A DNA stretch of 64,000 bases from DATEDA01 sp963789885. Its GTDB lineage: Bacteria > Pseudomonadota > Gammaproteobacteria > Burkholderiales > SG8-39. This document shows, piece by piece, positions 42,711 to 51,227 of the stretch; positions within the stretch are counted from its first letter, which is position 1; each line of letters opens with the position of its first letter. Under the pieces are notes generated by a model that worked only from the letters and a program-made list of their open reading frames with translations, searched no databases and was not told the origin of the DNA. The translations under genes and the position numbers were made by a program. The stretch covers positions 186,001 to 250,000 of the forward strand of contig CAWBNB010000064.1 in the NCBI GenBank assembly GCA_963789885.1, given 5' to 3'.

Positions 42711-44240
42711 ATGACGACCAACCGTCTCGGGCGGTACGAGATCCTCGGCGAGCTAGGTCGGGGGGCGATGGGTGTCGTCTACCGGGCGCGGGATCCGATC
42801 ATCGACCGCGTGGTGGCGCTGAAGACGATCAACCTCGCGCTCACCGGGGCCGCGCTCGCGAGCTTCGAGGCGCGCTTCTTCCAAGAGGCGCGTTCCGCCG
42901 GCCGCCTGAACCACCCCAACATCGTCACCATCTACGACGCGGGCAAGGCGGACGGCGTCGCCTACATCGCGATGGAGTTCCTCGAGGGGACCTCGCTCCG
43001 CGAGATCCTCGACGAGCATGCACCGCTCTCCGTCCCGCGCATCCTCGAGACCACCGCGCAGGTGGCGCGCGGGCTCGCCTACGCGCACGAGAACGGCGTC
43101 GTGCACCGCGACATCAAGCCGGCGAACATCATCGTGCTCCGCAACCGCCGGCCGAAGATCACCGACTTCGGTATCGCCCGGCTCGGCGAGGCGGACGGAG
43201 TGGCGAGCGAACGCGCGGGGTCGCCGAAGTACATGTCCCCGGAGCAGATCCGCGGTGACGTCACCCTCGACGGCCGGTCCGACGTCTTCTCGCTCGGGAC
43301 GGTGCTGTACGAGATGCTCACCGGCAAGCCGCCCTTCTCGGGCGAGACAGTGACCGAGATCATGCAGGCGGTGCTCGAGCACACGCCGCCCGTGCCGAGC
43401 GTGGTCGATGCGCACGTGCCGCCCGAGCTCGACGGCGTGGTCATGCGGATGCTCGCCAAGCGGCCCGACGACCGCTATCCGAGCGCGCGGAGCCTGTTCC
43501 GCGAGCTGCGTCGCGTCGACGAGAACTTCAGCGCCCGCGCCGAGCAGGCGCCCGCCGAGGCGGCGCCGATCGAGCCGGATGCCCTCGTTCCGGCCCCCGC
43601 CCCGACCAAGGACCCGGTCGGCGCGGGCGACGAGACGCTCGTGATCGGCACCGGTCCGCAGCCTCGCGTGACGTGGCGGCGGGCCGCCGCGCTCGGCGCG
43701 ATCGCCGCGGCGATTGCGGTGATCGTGATGATCCCGTTCAAGCTCCAGTACAACGATGCGAACGCGACCCGGGCCGGAGCGCCCGCGGCACAGTCGATCG
43801 TCGCCGCCGCGCCTGCGCCCGAGCCGCCGGCGGCCGAGCCGGCCGCGCCCCCACCCGCCGAGCCGGCGGCCGCCGCGCCGGTCCCCTCCGAACCGCCGAA
43901 GAAGGCGGCCGCACCCCGTTCCGCGCGCAAAGCGATCCGGCCGCCCCCGGTCGTCGTCGCCCTGCCCCCGGCGCCGGAGCCTCCGCCCGTCGTAGCGGCT
44001 GCCCCACCGCCACCCGCCCCGCCTCCGCCGCAGAACGCGATCCTCATGCTTACGATCTCGCCGTGGGGCGAGGTCTACGTGGACGGCAAGCGCCGGGGCA
44101 TCGCCTCGCCAGTCGCGACGATCGAGATCCCGCCCGGCAGGCATCGCGTCGAGATCCGCAACCCGTCCCAGCCGTCGTTCCTCTCCAACGTGACGGTCCA
44201 GGCGGGCGACACGCAGCAGATCACCCACCGATTCGACTAG
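42711..44240 (+). CDS. Membrane Ser/Thr protein kinase with PEGA domain
   Basis: A 509-residue Hanks-type kinase. Kinase domain (residues 8-275): ILGELGRGAMGVVYRARDP (Gly loop), VALKTINLA (Lys), VVHRDIKPANIIVLRNRRPK (catalytic loop), ITDFGIARL, and GSPKYMSPEQIRGD. A juxtamembrane span lies near residues 323-345 (AAALGAIAAAIAVIVMIPF). An Ala/Pro-rich linker runs to about 442. A PEGA domain (ILMLTISPWGEVYVDGKRRG to the end) closes the protein, probably in the periplasm. An ATG at 42669 would add 14 residues; neither start has a clear ribosome site. FHA and PP2C partners are divergent. Confidence 0.88.
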   Translation: MTTNRLGRYEILGELGRGAMGVVYRARDPIIDRVVALKTINLALTGAALASFEARFFQEARSAGRLNHPNIVTIYDAGKADGVAYIAMEFLEGTSLREILDEHAPLSVPRILETTAQVARGLAYAHENGVVHRDIKPANIIVLRNRRPKITDFGIARLGEADGVASERAGSPKYMSPEQIRGDVTLDGRSDVFSLGTVLYEMLTGKPPFSGETVTEIMQAVLEHTPPVPSVVDAHVPPELDGVVMRMLAKRPDDRYPSARSLFRELRRVDENFSARAEQAPAEAAPIEPDALVPAPAPTKDPVGAGDETLVIGTGPQPRVTWRRAAALGAIAAAIAVIVMIPFKLQYNDANATRAGAPAAQSIVAAAPAPEPPAAEPAAPPPAEPAAAAPVPSEPPKKAAAPRSARKAIRPPPVVVALPPAPEPPPVVAAAPPPPAPPPPQNAILMLTISPWGEVYVDGKRRGIASPVATIEIPPGRHRVEIRNPSQPSFLSNVTVQAGDTQQITHRFD

Positions 44241-44297
44241 CCCGATCGCCGCGCGCGGCCGCAGTCGACGCCCCGCGATGAGCTAGGCTCCGGCCGG

Positions 44298-45353
44298 ATG
44301 GACACCCTGACCCACGCCCTCAGCGGCGCGCTCCTCGCCCGTGCGACCGCCCCCGATCCGGGACGCGCCCGGATCACGACCGCCGCCCGGATGGCCGCCG
44401 GCGCGCTCGCCGCGGCGTTCCCCGACACCGACTTCTTTCTCGCCTACGTCTCGCCGGTGGCGTACGTGACCGGGCACCGCGGCGTCACCCACTCGATCCT
44501 GCTGCTCCCCCTCTGGGCCTTCTTCCTCGCCTGGGGCCTCTCGAAGATCGCGCGCGGCCGGGACGCCACCTGGCGCGACTGGTTCGGCGTCTGCGCGCTC
44601 GGGATCGGCGCGCACATCGTCGGCGACCTCATCACCTCCTTCGGCACGATGATCTATGCGCCCCTCTCGGACGCGCGCGTCGCGTGGAGCACCACCTTCA
44701 TCATCGACCTCTGGTTCAGCGGCATCATCGTCGCCGGCCTCGTCGCATCCGCCGTCTTCCGCCGCTCGCGGGTGCCGGCGATAGCGGGTCTCGCGGTGCT
44801 CGCCGGCTACGTCGGCCTGCAGGCGTTCGCGCACTCGCGCGCGATCGACTTCGGGATCGAGCACGCGCAGCGCGCGGGCTTCCGGGCGGCGAAGGTGTCG
44901 GCCATCCCGCGCCCGGTGTCCCCGTTCAACTGGATGGTGCTGGTGACCGAAGGCGATCGCTATCACTACGCCAACGTGAATCTGGCGCGGGACGCTTACC
45001 CGCCGGACACGGGCGGGTTCATCTCGCGGCTCGACGCGCCCTACGCGCCGCTCGCGCAGGCAAAGTGGATCGCGGTGGAGAAGTACGGCGCCGGCCCGGG
45101 CGAACGCGAGCTCGCCGCGCGCGTGCTCGGGGCGCCTGAGCTCGCGTTCTTCCGCTGGTTCGCCGACTACCCGGCGCTCTACCGTGTCGACCGCGGCAAC
45201 CCCTCGACCTGCGTGTGGTTCCAGGACCTGCGGTTCGTGATCCCGGGACGCGACGCGAACATCTTCCGCTACGGCCTGTGCCAGGAGCAGGGCGCTGCGG
45301 ACTGGCGGCGGTTCCGGCTGCTCGACGACGGCTCGCGCGAGCCGGTGCATTGA
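44298..45353 (+). CDS. DUF457/YdjM-like membrane protein (metal-dependent hydrolase family)
   Basis: A 351-residue protein. The start MDTLTHALSGALLARATA is the YdjM/DUF457 hallmark. GHRGVTHSILLLPLWAFFLA (about residues 59-78) supplies further His. IGAHIVGDLITSFGTMIYAP (about 99-118) follows. There are about four spans up to residue 190, then a large soluble C-terminal part ending in RFRLLDDGSREPVH. Annotated elsewhere as membrane-bound metal-dependent hydrolases; activity is unproven. It lies 57 bp after the kinase. Confidence 0.82.
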   Translation: MDTLTHALSGALLARATAPDPGRARITTAARMAAGALAAAFPDTDFFLAYVSPVAYVTGHRGVTHSILLLPLWAFFLAWGLSKIARGRDATWRDWFGVCALGIGAHIVGDLITSFGTMIYAPLSDARVAWSTTFIIDLWFSGIIVAGLVASAVFRRSRVPAIAGLAVLAGYVGLQAFAHSRAIDFGIEHAQRAGFRAAKVSAIPRPVSPFNWMVLVTEGDRYHYANVNLARDAYPPDTGGFISRLDAPYAPLAQAKWIAVEKYGAGPGERELAARVLGAPELAFFRWFADYPALYRVDRGNPSTCVWFQDLRFVIPGRDANIFRYGLCQEQGAADWRRFRLLDDGSREPVH

Positions 45354-45408
45354 GCGCCGTCGACCGGTACCCGGGGCGATCGGGCATCGGGGATAATCGC
45401 GCGCCACG

Positions 45409-45861
45409 ATGACCAAGTACTGGTTCGAGGACTTCACGCCGGGCTGGACGTTCGAGAACGGCCCGCGCACGCTCACCGCGGCGGAGATCGTGGCGTTCGC
45501 GCGCGAGTGGGATCCGCAGACCTTTCACACCGACGAGGTGCGGGCGCGCGAGTCGCCCTTCGGCGGGCTCATCGCCAGCGGCTGGCACACCGCAGGCGTG
45601 GCGATGCGCCTGATGTGCGACGGCTACCTGCTCGAGAGCTCCTGCGTCGGCTCGCCCGGCATCGACGAGCTCAAGTTCCTCAGGCCGGTGCGGCCAGGCG
45701 ATGCGCTTCGCTTCCGTTCGACGGTCCTCGAGGCGGCGCCGTCGAAAACCAAGCCGAATCGCGGCACGGTGACCTTCCGCTGGGAGATTGTCAACCAGCA
45801 CGGCCAGGTGGCGCTCTCGATGATCGGCAAGCAGCTCTTCCTCAGGCGGCCGGCCACGTGA
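45409..45861 (+). CDS. MaoC-family hydratase
   Basis: A 150-residue hotdog protein of the MaoC (R)-enoyl-CoA hydratase family. Markers: FEDFTPGWTFENGPRTLTAA (residues 5-24), then FAREWDPQTFHTDEVRARES with the Asp/His catalytic pair (about 29-48), and GLIASGWHTAGVAMRLM. Length is normal for a single-domain MaoC. Its TGA overlaps the GTG of the comB-like gene, so the two are coupled. The substrate is unknown. Confidence 0.85.
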   Translation: MTKYWFEDFTPGWTFENGPRTLTAAEIVAFAREWDPQTFHTDEVRARESPFGGLIASGWHTAGVAMRLMCDGYLLESSCVGSPGIDELKFLRPVRPGDALRFRSTVLEAAPSKTKPNRGTVTFRWEIVNQHGQVALSMIGKQLFLRRPAT

Positions 45862-46604
45862 CGACCGGCCACTCGGTGGTCAACCACCGCATCCACGTCC
45901 TCGGCAAGAAGGAAGACCTCGACGCGGTCCGCGTGCCCGGCAAGGTGGCGGTCGTGCTCGACGTGCTGTTCGCGACCTCGACGATCGTGACTGCGCTCGC
46001 GAGCGGCGCGTCGGCCGTAACGCCCGCGCTAGACGAGGCGGCCGCACGCGCCGAAGCCGACCGGCTGCCACCCGGGTCGTACGTGCTCGCGGGCGAGCTC
46101 TACGCCGAGACCCTGCCGGGATTCGCGCCGCCTACGCCGCTCGCGCTCGTCGACCATGGCATCGCCGGCAGGCACGTCGTGTACTCGACGACGAACGGGA
46201 CTGTCGCGCTGCGCGGCGCCGCCGGGGCGGAGGACGTCTACGCCGCCGCGCTCCTCAACGGGCGCGCGGTGATCGACCACGTGCTCGCGCGCCATCCCGA
46301 CCGCACCATCCTCATCGTGTGCTCGGGGTCGATGGGGAATTTCAACCTCGAGGACTATTACGGGGCGGGGTACCTGGTGGAGCTTCTCGCCGAGCGGCTC
46401 GGCGAGGGCGCCGACTTCTCCGACGCCGCGCGCGTCGCGCGCACGCTCTACCGATCGGGCGATCCTGTTCCCACCCTCACCAACTGCCGGGTCGGGCAGA
46501 TGATGCTCGCGCGCGGGCTCGCGCACGAGATCGCCTACGCCGCGCAGCTCTCCAAGCACGACGTGGTGCCGCGCCTTGCGTCCGGGCGGCTCGTGCCCGC
46601 CTGA
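45858..46604 (+). CDS. comB: 2-phosphosulfolactate phosphatase family protein (ComB-like)
   Basis: A 248-residue member of the ComB family, which dephosphorylates 2-phosphosulfolactate to sulfolactate (in archaea, part of coenzyme M synthesis). Motifs: GKVAVVLDVLFATSTIVTAL (about residues 28-47), GELYAETLPGFAPPTP, and YSTTNGTVALRGAAGAEDVY, then ILIVCSGSMGNFNLEDYYGA. Bacterial ComB-like proteins are widespread and their true substrate is usually unclear. The GTG start overlaps the maoC stop by 4 bp. Confidence 0.78.
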   Translation: MTTGHSVVNHRIHVLGKKEDLDAVRVPGKVAVVLDVLFATSTIVTALASGASAVTPALDEAAARAEADRLPPGSYVLAGELYAETLPGFAPPTPLALVDHGIAGRHVVYSTTNGTVALRGAAGAEDVYAAALLNGRAVIDHVLARHPDRTILIVCSGSMGNFNLEDYYGAGYLVELLAERLGEGADFSDAARVARTLYRSGDPVPTLTNCRVGQMMLARGLAHEIAYAAQLSKHDVVPRLASGRLVPA

Positions 46605-46725
46605 GTCCGCAGGGCCGCCCCAGGGGCGAACCCCGAGCGCGCTTGTCGCGCGAGGGTCGTCCAATCGTTGCCGTCGCGGCGTAGAATCCGGCCGCCCGAC
46701 GAACCACCCCGAACAGGAGAAGAAA

Positions 46726-47871
46726 ATGCGTCCCGTCGCCATCGCTGCAGGCTGTTTGGCAGCCACGCTTGCGGTCCCCGCCGCTGCCCAGATCGCCGTG
46801 TCCGCCAACGATCACAAAGTCCGGCTCGACAACGGCACGGTGAAGGTCGTCCCCAACCCGACACCCGACACCGTCACGGTCATCGATCTCAAGACCTACC
46901 CGCCGACCATCATCGCCGAGGTCAACGCGCCGGCGAGCGTCGTCGGCCCGCCGCTCTCGGTTGCGGTTACGCCCAACGCGTCGCTGGCGCTCGTCACCTC
47001 GGCGACGAAGATCTCGCCCGCCGATCCGACGAAGACCGTCCCGGACAACCGCATGTCGGTGATCGACCTGACAACGCAGCCGCCCAAGGTCATCAGCGTG
47101 CTCGAGGCGGGAATGGGCGCGGCCGGCGTGGCGATCAACCGCGGGGGCAGTCTCGCGCTGGTGGCCGACCGCGCGGCCGGCACCGTCTCGGTGTTCACGA
47201 TCGCCGGGAAGACGGTCGCCCCCGCCGGCAGGGTCGACTTTGGTGCGCCGCAGTCCGGGCCGAGCGCCATCGCGATCACGCCGGACGGCAGGACCGCGCT
47301 CGTCACGCGCGACGGCGATCACAAGATCTCCGTCCTCGCGATCGACGGCACCACGGTGACGTACACGAAGCGGGACATCAACGCGGGCCTGCGGCCCTAC
47401 GGCATCGACATCTGCGCGCCCGGCAACATCGCGGTGGTCGCGAACATCGGCATAGGCCAGGGCGATGCCGACACGATCAGCGTCATCGACCTCACACTGA
47501 ACCCGCCGCGGGTGGTGGAAACGCTGACCGTCGGCCAGACGCCCGAAGGCATCCGGTGCTCGCCCGACGGCGCGTTCGTGGCGGTCGTCATCCACGACGG
47601 CAGCAACAAGGCGCCGAGCTCGCCCTTCTACAACCCGAACGGCCGGTTGATCGTCTTCCAGGTCAACGGCAGGCGGCTCGAGCGGTTCGGCCAGGCACCG
47701 ATTGGCAGCTGGTCCCAGGGCATCGCGTTCGGCGGCGGCCAGGTCCTGGTCCAGAACATGGTGCAGCAGGAAATCCAGGTGTTCCGGCTCGACAAGTCCG
47801 GCCTGTTCGACACCGGAAGCCGGCTCAAGATGAAGGGCGGGCCGGCGGGGATCGCTTTTTCGAACCCGTAA
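46726..47871 (+). CDS. Exported YncE-like beta-propeller protein
   Basis: A 381-residue protein. A signal peptide (about 1-21) ends at AAAQ-IA. Five or more propeller blades follow, for example TPDTVTVIDLKTYPPTIIAE, then TPNASLALVTSATKI, RMSVIDLTTQPPKVISVLEA, and GIDICAPGNIAVVANIG. This resembles YncE/lactonase-type seven-bladed propellers. It is probably periplasmic; no enzyme activity can be assigned. An ACAGGAG ribosome site precedes the ATG. A double hairpin separates it from the convergent TctC gene. Confidence 0.82.
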   Translation: MRPVAIAAGCLAATLAVPAAAQIAVSANDHKVRLDNGTVKVVPNPTPDTVTVIDLKTYPPTIIAEVNAPASVVGPPLSVAVTPNASLALVTSATKISPADPTKTVPDNRMSVIDLTTQPPKVISVLEAGMGAAGVAINRGGSLALVADRAAGTVSVFTIAGKTVAPAGRVDFGAPQSGPSAIAITPDGRTALVTRDGDHKISVLAIDGTTVTYTKRDINAGLRPYGIDICAPGNIAVVANIGIGQGDADTISVIDLTLNPPRVVETLTVGQTPEGIRCSPDGAFVAVVIHDGSNKAPSSPFYNPNGRLIVFQVNGRRLERFGQAPIGSWSQGIAFGGGQVLVQNMVQQEIQVFRLDKSGLFDTGSRLKMKGGPAGIAFSNP

Positions 47872-47888
47872 CCCGCCCCCGCTAATAC

Positions 47889-47918
47889 GGAATCGGCGCC
47901 GTCCTTGGCGCCGATTCC
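47889..47918. terminator. 12-bp perfect hairpin between convergent genes
   Basis: GGAATCGGCGCC and its exact complement flank the 6-nt loop GTCCTT, 18 bp after the propeller gene stop and 53 bp from the TctC stop. There is no T-run. Position suits a bidirectional transcription end. Confidence 0.65.
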
Positions 47919-47932
47919 CCTGGGTTCGGGGA

Positions 47933-47957
47933 GCACGAGGGGCGTGCCCCCTTGTGC
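47933..47957. repeat. Hairpin similar to the element at 53.0 kb
   Basis: GCAC...GTGC outer arms with AGGGG...CCCCTT inner arms form a stem-loop, sharing CCCCCTTGT and the overall plan with the hairpin in the RNase/barstar junction. It may be a dispersed GC-rich repeat or a second terminator. Confidence 0.4.
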
Positions 47958-47970
47958 CGTTCCCGACGGG

Positions 47971-48939
47971 CTACTCGATCCGCGCGCCGGAGGCTTTCAC
48001 CACCTCGCCCCAGCGCGCGTACTCCTCGGCGAGCCGCTTCGCGAACTCCGCCGGCCCGCCGGGGAAGGGCTCGGCGCCGATGTCGTTCAGCCGCTTGCGG
48101 AACGCCGGGTCGGCGAGGAGCTTCGTCACTTCCGCATTGACGCGATCGACGGCGACGCTCGGCGTGCCCTGCGGCCCGACGATGCCGAACCAGACCGACG
48201 ACTGAAGCTGCGGCATCCCGGCCTCGACGGTCGTCGGCACGTCGGGCAGCGCGGACGAACGCCGGTCGGAGAGCACGACGATCGGCCGCACGTTCCCCGC
48301 CTTCACCTGGCCGACGATGCCGGTCATCAGCTGGAACATGAGCTGGGTGCGGCCGGCGACGAGGTCCTTGGTCGCCTCGCCGACGTTGGCGTACGGCACG
48401 TGCTGCATCTGCGTCCCGCTCAGCTTCTTGTACAGCTCGCCCGAGAGGTGCATCGAGCTGCCGTTGCCGGAGGAGCCGAAGTTGAGCTTGCCGGGATTCG
48501 CATTCACGTAGTCGGTGAACTCCTTGAGCGTCTTCGCGGGGATGCTCGGGTGCACGACGAGCACGTTCTGGACGTCGCCGACGAGCGCGATCGGGGCGAG
48601 GTCCTTGAGCGGGTCGTACGGCATCGCCTTGTAGAGGTGCGGGTTGATCGCGAGCATGCTCGAGGCCGCCATCCCGAGCGTGTAGCCGTCGGGGTCGGCC
48701 TTCGCCACCGCCGCGAGCCCGGTGTTCCCCTGCGCACCCGGCCGGTTCTCGACGACGAACTGGTGCCCGAGATCCTTCGACAGCGCGTCGGCCACGACGC
48801 GCGTGAGCGGATCGATCGTGCCGCCCGGGGTGGCGGGAACGATCATCTTCACCGGCTTCGTGGGCCAAGTCTGCGCCTGGGCGGCGCCGAGCAGGAACAG
48901 CGTCGCGGCGGCCGCGAGGAAGCGGAGGGCTGGCGTCAT
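47971..48939 (-). CDS. TctC/Bug-family periplasmic binding protein (second)
   Basis: A 322-residue exported binding protein. A signal peptide (about 1-22, ending GAAQA-QT) precedes WPTKPVKMIVPATPGGTIDP. ENRPGAQGNTGLAAVAKADP (about residues 64-83) and QHVPYANVGEATKDLVAGRT (about 173-192) are the usual Bug motifs. A clear paralogue of the 2.8 kb gene, but not linked to catabolic genes here except a UroD-like enzyme upstream on the same strand. The ligand is unknown. Confidence 0.9.
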   Translation of the reverse strand: MTPALRFLAAAATLFLLGAAQAQTWPTKPVKMIVPATPGGTIDPLTRVVADALSKDLGHQFVVENRPGAQGNTGLAAVAKADPDGYTLGMAASSMLAINPHLYKAMPYDPLKDLAPIALVGDVQNVLVVHPSIPAKTLKEFTDYVNANPGKLNFGSSGNGSSMHLSGELYKKLSGTQMQHVPYANVGEATKDLVAGRTQLMFQLMTGIVGQVKAGNVRPIVVLSDRRSSALPDVPTTVEAGMPQLQSSVWFGIVGPQGTPSVAVDRVNAEVTKLLADPAFRKRLNDIGAEPFPGGPAEFAKRLAEEYARWGEVVKASGARIE

Positions 48940-48961
48940 CTCTCTCTCCAGTTACTACGAG

Positions 48962-48983
48962 CCGAGGGGCCTCAGCCCCTCGG
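48962..48983 (-). terminator. Hairpin after the UroD-like gene
   Basis: Perfect 9-bp arms (CCGAGGGGC/GCCCCTCGG) with a CTCA loop lie about 59 bp beyond the stop of the UroD-like gene and 23 bp upstream of the TctC start. There is no T-run, so it is a weak candidate. Confidence 0.4.
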
Positions 48984-49041
48984 GCACCCCAAGGTCAGGA
49001 AGCCCGCTGCCTTCGGCATCGTGCTTCATCCCAGTGAGCAA

Positions 49042-50031
49042 TCATCGCGCCGGCGCGGCGCGCGCCGCGTCGACGGCGGCGCGGATGTGCGCTTCGGGCG
49101 TGGCGATCAGGAGCACGCAGCCCGGACCGACCATCAGCCGGCGTCCGCCGGTCTGGGCGATCGCGTCGCGCACCTCGGCGCCGATCGCATTCTCAGGTCC
49201 GCGGCTGAGCGTGCGGTTCTCCTCGACGCCGCCGACGAGGAGCTTCGGAAAGCGCTTCAGCGCATCGCGCAGCGTGGGCGCGGTAAGGCGGTCGTGCCAG
49301 TTGACCAGGCTTACCGGGTAGTCGGCGAGAAGGTCGAACATCACGTCCTCGCCGTGGATGTGCAGCAGGTCGAGGCGCGTCTTTCCCTTCAATGCGGCGA
49401 GGATTTCGAGGTCGTAGCGCTTGCCGAAGCGCGCGTAGTCGGCCTCGGTCGCCACCCGATAGCTCGCGCATTGGGTCGCGAGGAAGAAGCCGTGCGCGCC
49501 CGCCTCGAGCGAGGCCAGCGCAAACTCGATCGTAACGTCGGTGATGACCCGCAAGCCCGCTTCGAGCGCTTCCGGCGTGCGTCGCATGTCCGCGAAGACG
49601 CGCTCGCCGGCGAGCTTCCGCGCGGTGGTGAGCGGGCTGAACACCGTCTGCAGGATCGGCGCGTCGCCGCCCAGATCGCGCGCGGCAAGGCGCAGCGCCT
49701 CGACCTGCCGTCCGAGGACCCCCTTGCGCGGATCGAGGCGCGCGAGGCGCGGCCAGTCCTCGGCGCGCGCGAGTCCGGGGTTCACGACCGCGCGGGCACC
49801 GTTGGCCGCGCCCTGATACGCCGTGACCGCCCCCCAGTCCTCGACCCCGTACGTGCCCGAAGGCATGAACTTGACGAGGTCGAAGTCCCACTTGCGCTGC
49901 CACGACACCATGTGCCCGGCGAGCTTCGCGGGATCCAGATCGTCTTCCGGGAAATGCCGCCACAGGCTGACCGGGAGCCGGTCGACCGGCTGGCCCGCGG
50001 CGGCAGCTTCGATGCGCTGCCAGTGATCCAT
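49042..50031 (-). CDS. Uroporphyrinogen decarboxylase family protein
   Basis: A 329-residue protein of the UroD/MtaA fold. Relatives include haem biosynthesis UroD and corrinoid methyltransferases. The N-terminus is RIEAAAAGQPVDRLPVSLWR (residues 6-25), like MtaA/UroD-type proteins. DLLHIHGEDVMFDLLADYPV (about 220-239) and LVGGVEENRTLSRGPENAIG (about 266-285) are also in line. It lacks the GRPLVGQPAW-type opening of true HemE, so a methyltransferase-like role is more likely. No methyltransferase partner is adjacent. Confidence 0.78.
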   Translation of the reverse strand: MDHWQRIEAAAAGQPVDRLPVSLWRHFPEDDLDPAKLAGHMVSWQRKWDFDLVKFMPSGTYGVEDWGAVTAYQGAANGARAVVNPGLARAEDWPRLARLDPRKGVLGRQVEALRLAARDLGGDAPILQTVFSPLTTARKLAGERVFADMRRTPEALEAGLRVITDVTIEFALASLEAGAHGFFLATQCASYRVATEADYARFGKRYDLEILAALKGKTRLDLLHIHGEDVMFDLLADYPVSLVNWHDRLTAPTLRDALKRFPKLLVGGVEENRTLSRGPENAIGAEVRDAIAQTGGRRLMVGPGCVLLIATPEAHIRAAVDAARAAPAR

Positions 50032-50052
50032 CGCGCAGATTCTACTGCGGCC

Positions 50053-51210
50053 CTAGTGTTTTCCGCCGTACCCGAACCAGCCGATGAAGAACCGCGCGAT
50101 GCCGTACGCGATCCAGATCCGCACCCGGTGGTGGAGCGGCTGGCGCCGCCACCCGGCGCGTGCGACCGGTCGCGCGCCGTCGACGACGCGCTCGAGCAGG
50201 CTCTCGCGCAGCTCCTGCGCGAACTTCCGGTCCTCGACCACCACGTTCGCTTCGCGCGCGAGCAGCAGGCTGAACGGATCGATGTTCGAAGATCCCACCG
50301 TCGCCCACCGGCCGTCGACCACCGCGACCTTCGCGTGCAGGAAACTCTTCGTGTACTCGAAGATCTGCACGCCCGCGTCGAGCAGCGCGCCGTACAGCGC
50401 GCGCGACGCGTAGTGGAGCAGCACGTACTCCACGCGCGCCTGCAGCAGCACGGTCACGCGCACCCCTCGCGCGGCGGCCGCGACGAGCGCGCGGCGAAAC
50501 CGGATCCCCGGAAAGAAGTACGCGCTCGCGAGCACGATCTCCTCGTTCGCCGCCTCGATCGCCGCCAAGTAGGCGTCCTCGATGTCCGAACGGTGGCGGA
50601 AGTTGTCGCGGATGAGGAACGCCGCGCGCTGGAAGCCGCGCGGCAAGGTCTCGGCCGCCGGCGGCGGCGGCGGGACGCCCGACCACTGCTGGAAATTCGA
50701 GAGGGCGACCAGCCGCCACAGCCGGTCGGCCTCGTCGCGGATCGCCCCCACGAGCGGGCCCTCGAGCCGCACCGCATAGTCGTATCGCGGTGGCACCTGC
50801 CCGGGCGTGTGCATGTCGTCGATGATGTTGATGCCGCCGACGAACGCCACCCGCGCGTCGATCACCACGATCTTGCGATGCAGCCGCCGCAGCCGCCGCG
50901 CGCTGAAATCGAGCGGCGAGATGTCGGGACGGTAGATGACGAACGAGACGCCCGCCGCGAGCAGGCGGTCGCGGAGCGCACCGACGTAGCGCTTCACCGT
51001 CATCCCGTCGACGATCACGTTCGTGCGCACGCCCTGCGCCGCGGCTTCCGCAAGAGCGCGCGCGATGCGTCGTCCCGCCGCGTCGTCGGCGAAGATGTAG
51101 GTCTCGAGGTAGATCTCGTGCCGCGCGGCGGCGATCGCCGCTTCGAGCGCCGGAAAGAACTCGGCGCCGGTCCGGAGGAGCTGCAGGCGGTTGCCGTCGA
51201 CGAGCTCCAT
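50053..51210 (-). CDS. clsB: Cardiolipin synthase ClsB-like phospholipase D
   Basis: A 385-residue phospholipase-D superfamily protein. The two catalytic HxKx4D motifs are HRKIVVIDARVAFVGGINII (about residues 111-130) and HAKVAVVDGRWATVGSSNID (about 294-313). ClsB-type proteins make cardiolipin or phosphatidylglycerol from membrane lipids. The N-terminus ELVDGNRLQLLRTGAEFFPA fits ClsB. The start at 51210 is chosen; a longer reading overlaps the exonuclease gene. It follows the EEP-family gene by 17 bp, and the two are commonly linked. Confidence 0.87.
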   Translation of the reverse strand: MELVDGNRLQLLRTGAEFFPALEAAIAAARHEIYLETYIFADDAAGRRIARALAEAAAQGVRTNVIVDGMTVKRYVGALRDRLLAAGVSFVIYRPDISPLDFSARRLRRLHRKIVVIDARVAFVGGINIIDDMHTPGQVPPRYDYAVRLEGPLVGAIRDEADRLWRLVALSNFQQWSGVPPPPPAAETLPRGFQRAAFLIRDNFRHRSDIEDAYLAAIEAANEEIVLASAYFFPGIRFRRALVAAAARGVRVTVLLQARVEYVLLHYASRALYGALLDAGVQIFEYTKSFLHAKVAVVDGRWATVGSSNIDPFSLLLAREANVVVEDRKFAQELRESLLERVVDGARPVARAGWRRQPLHHRVRIWIAYGIARFFIGWFGYGGKH

Positions 51211-51227
51211 GCTCGAGCGGCGCCGGC

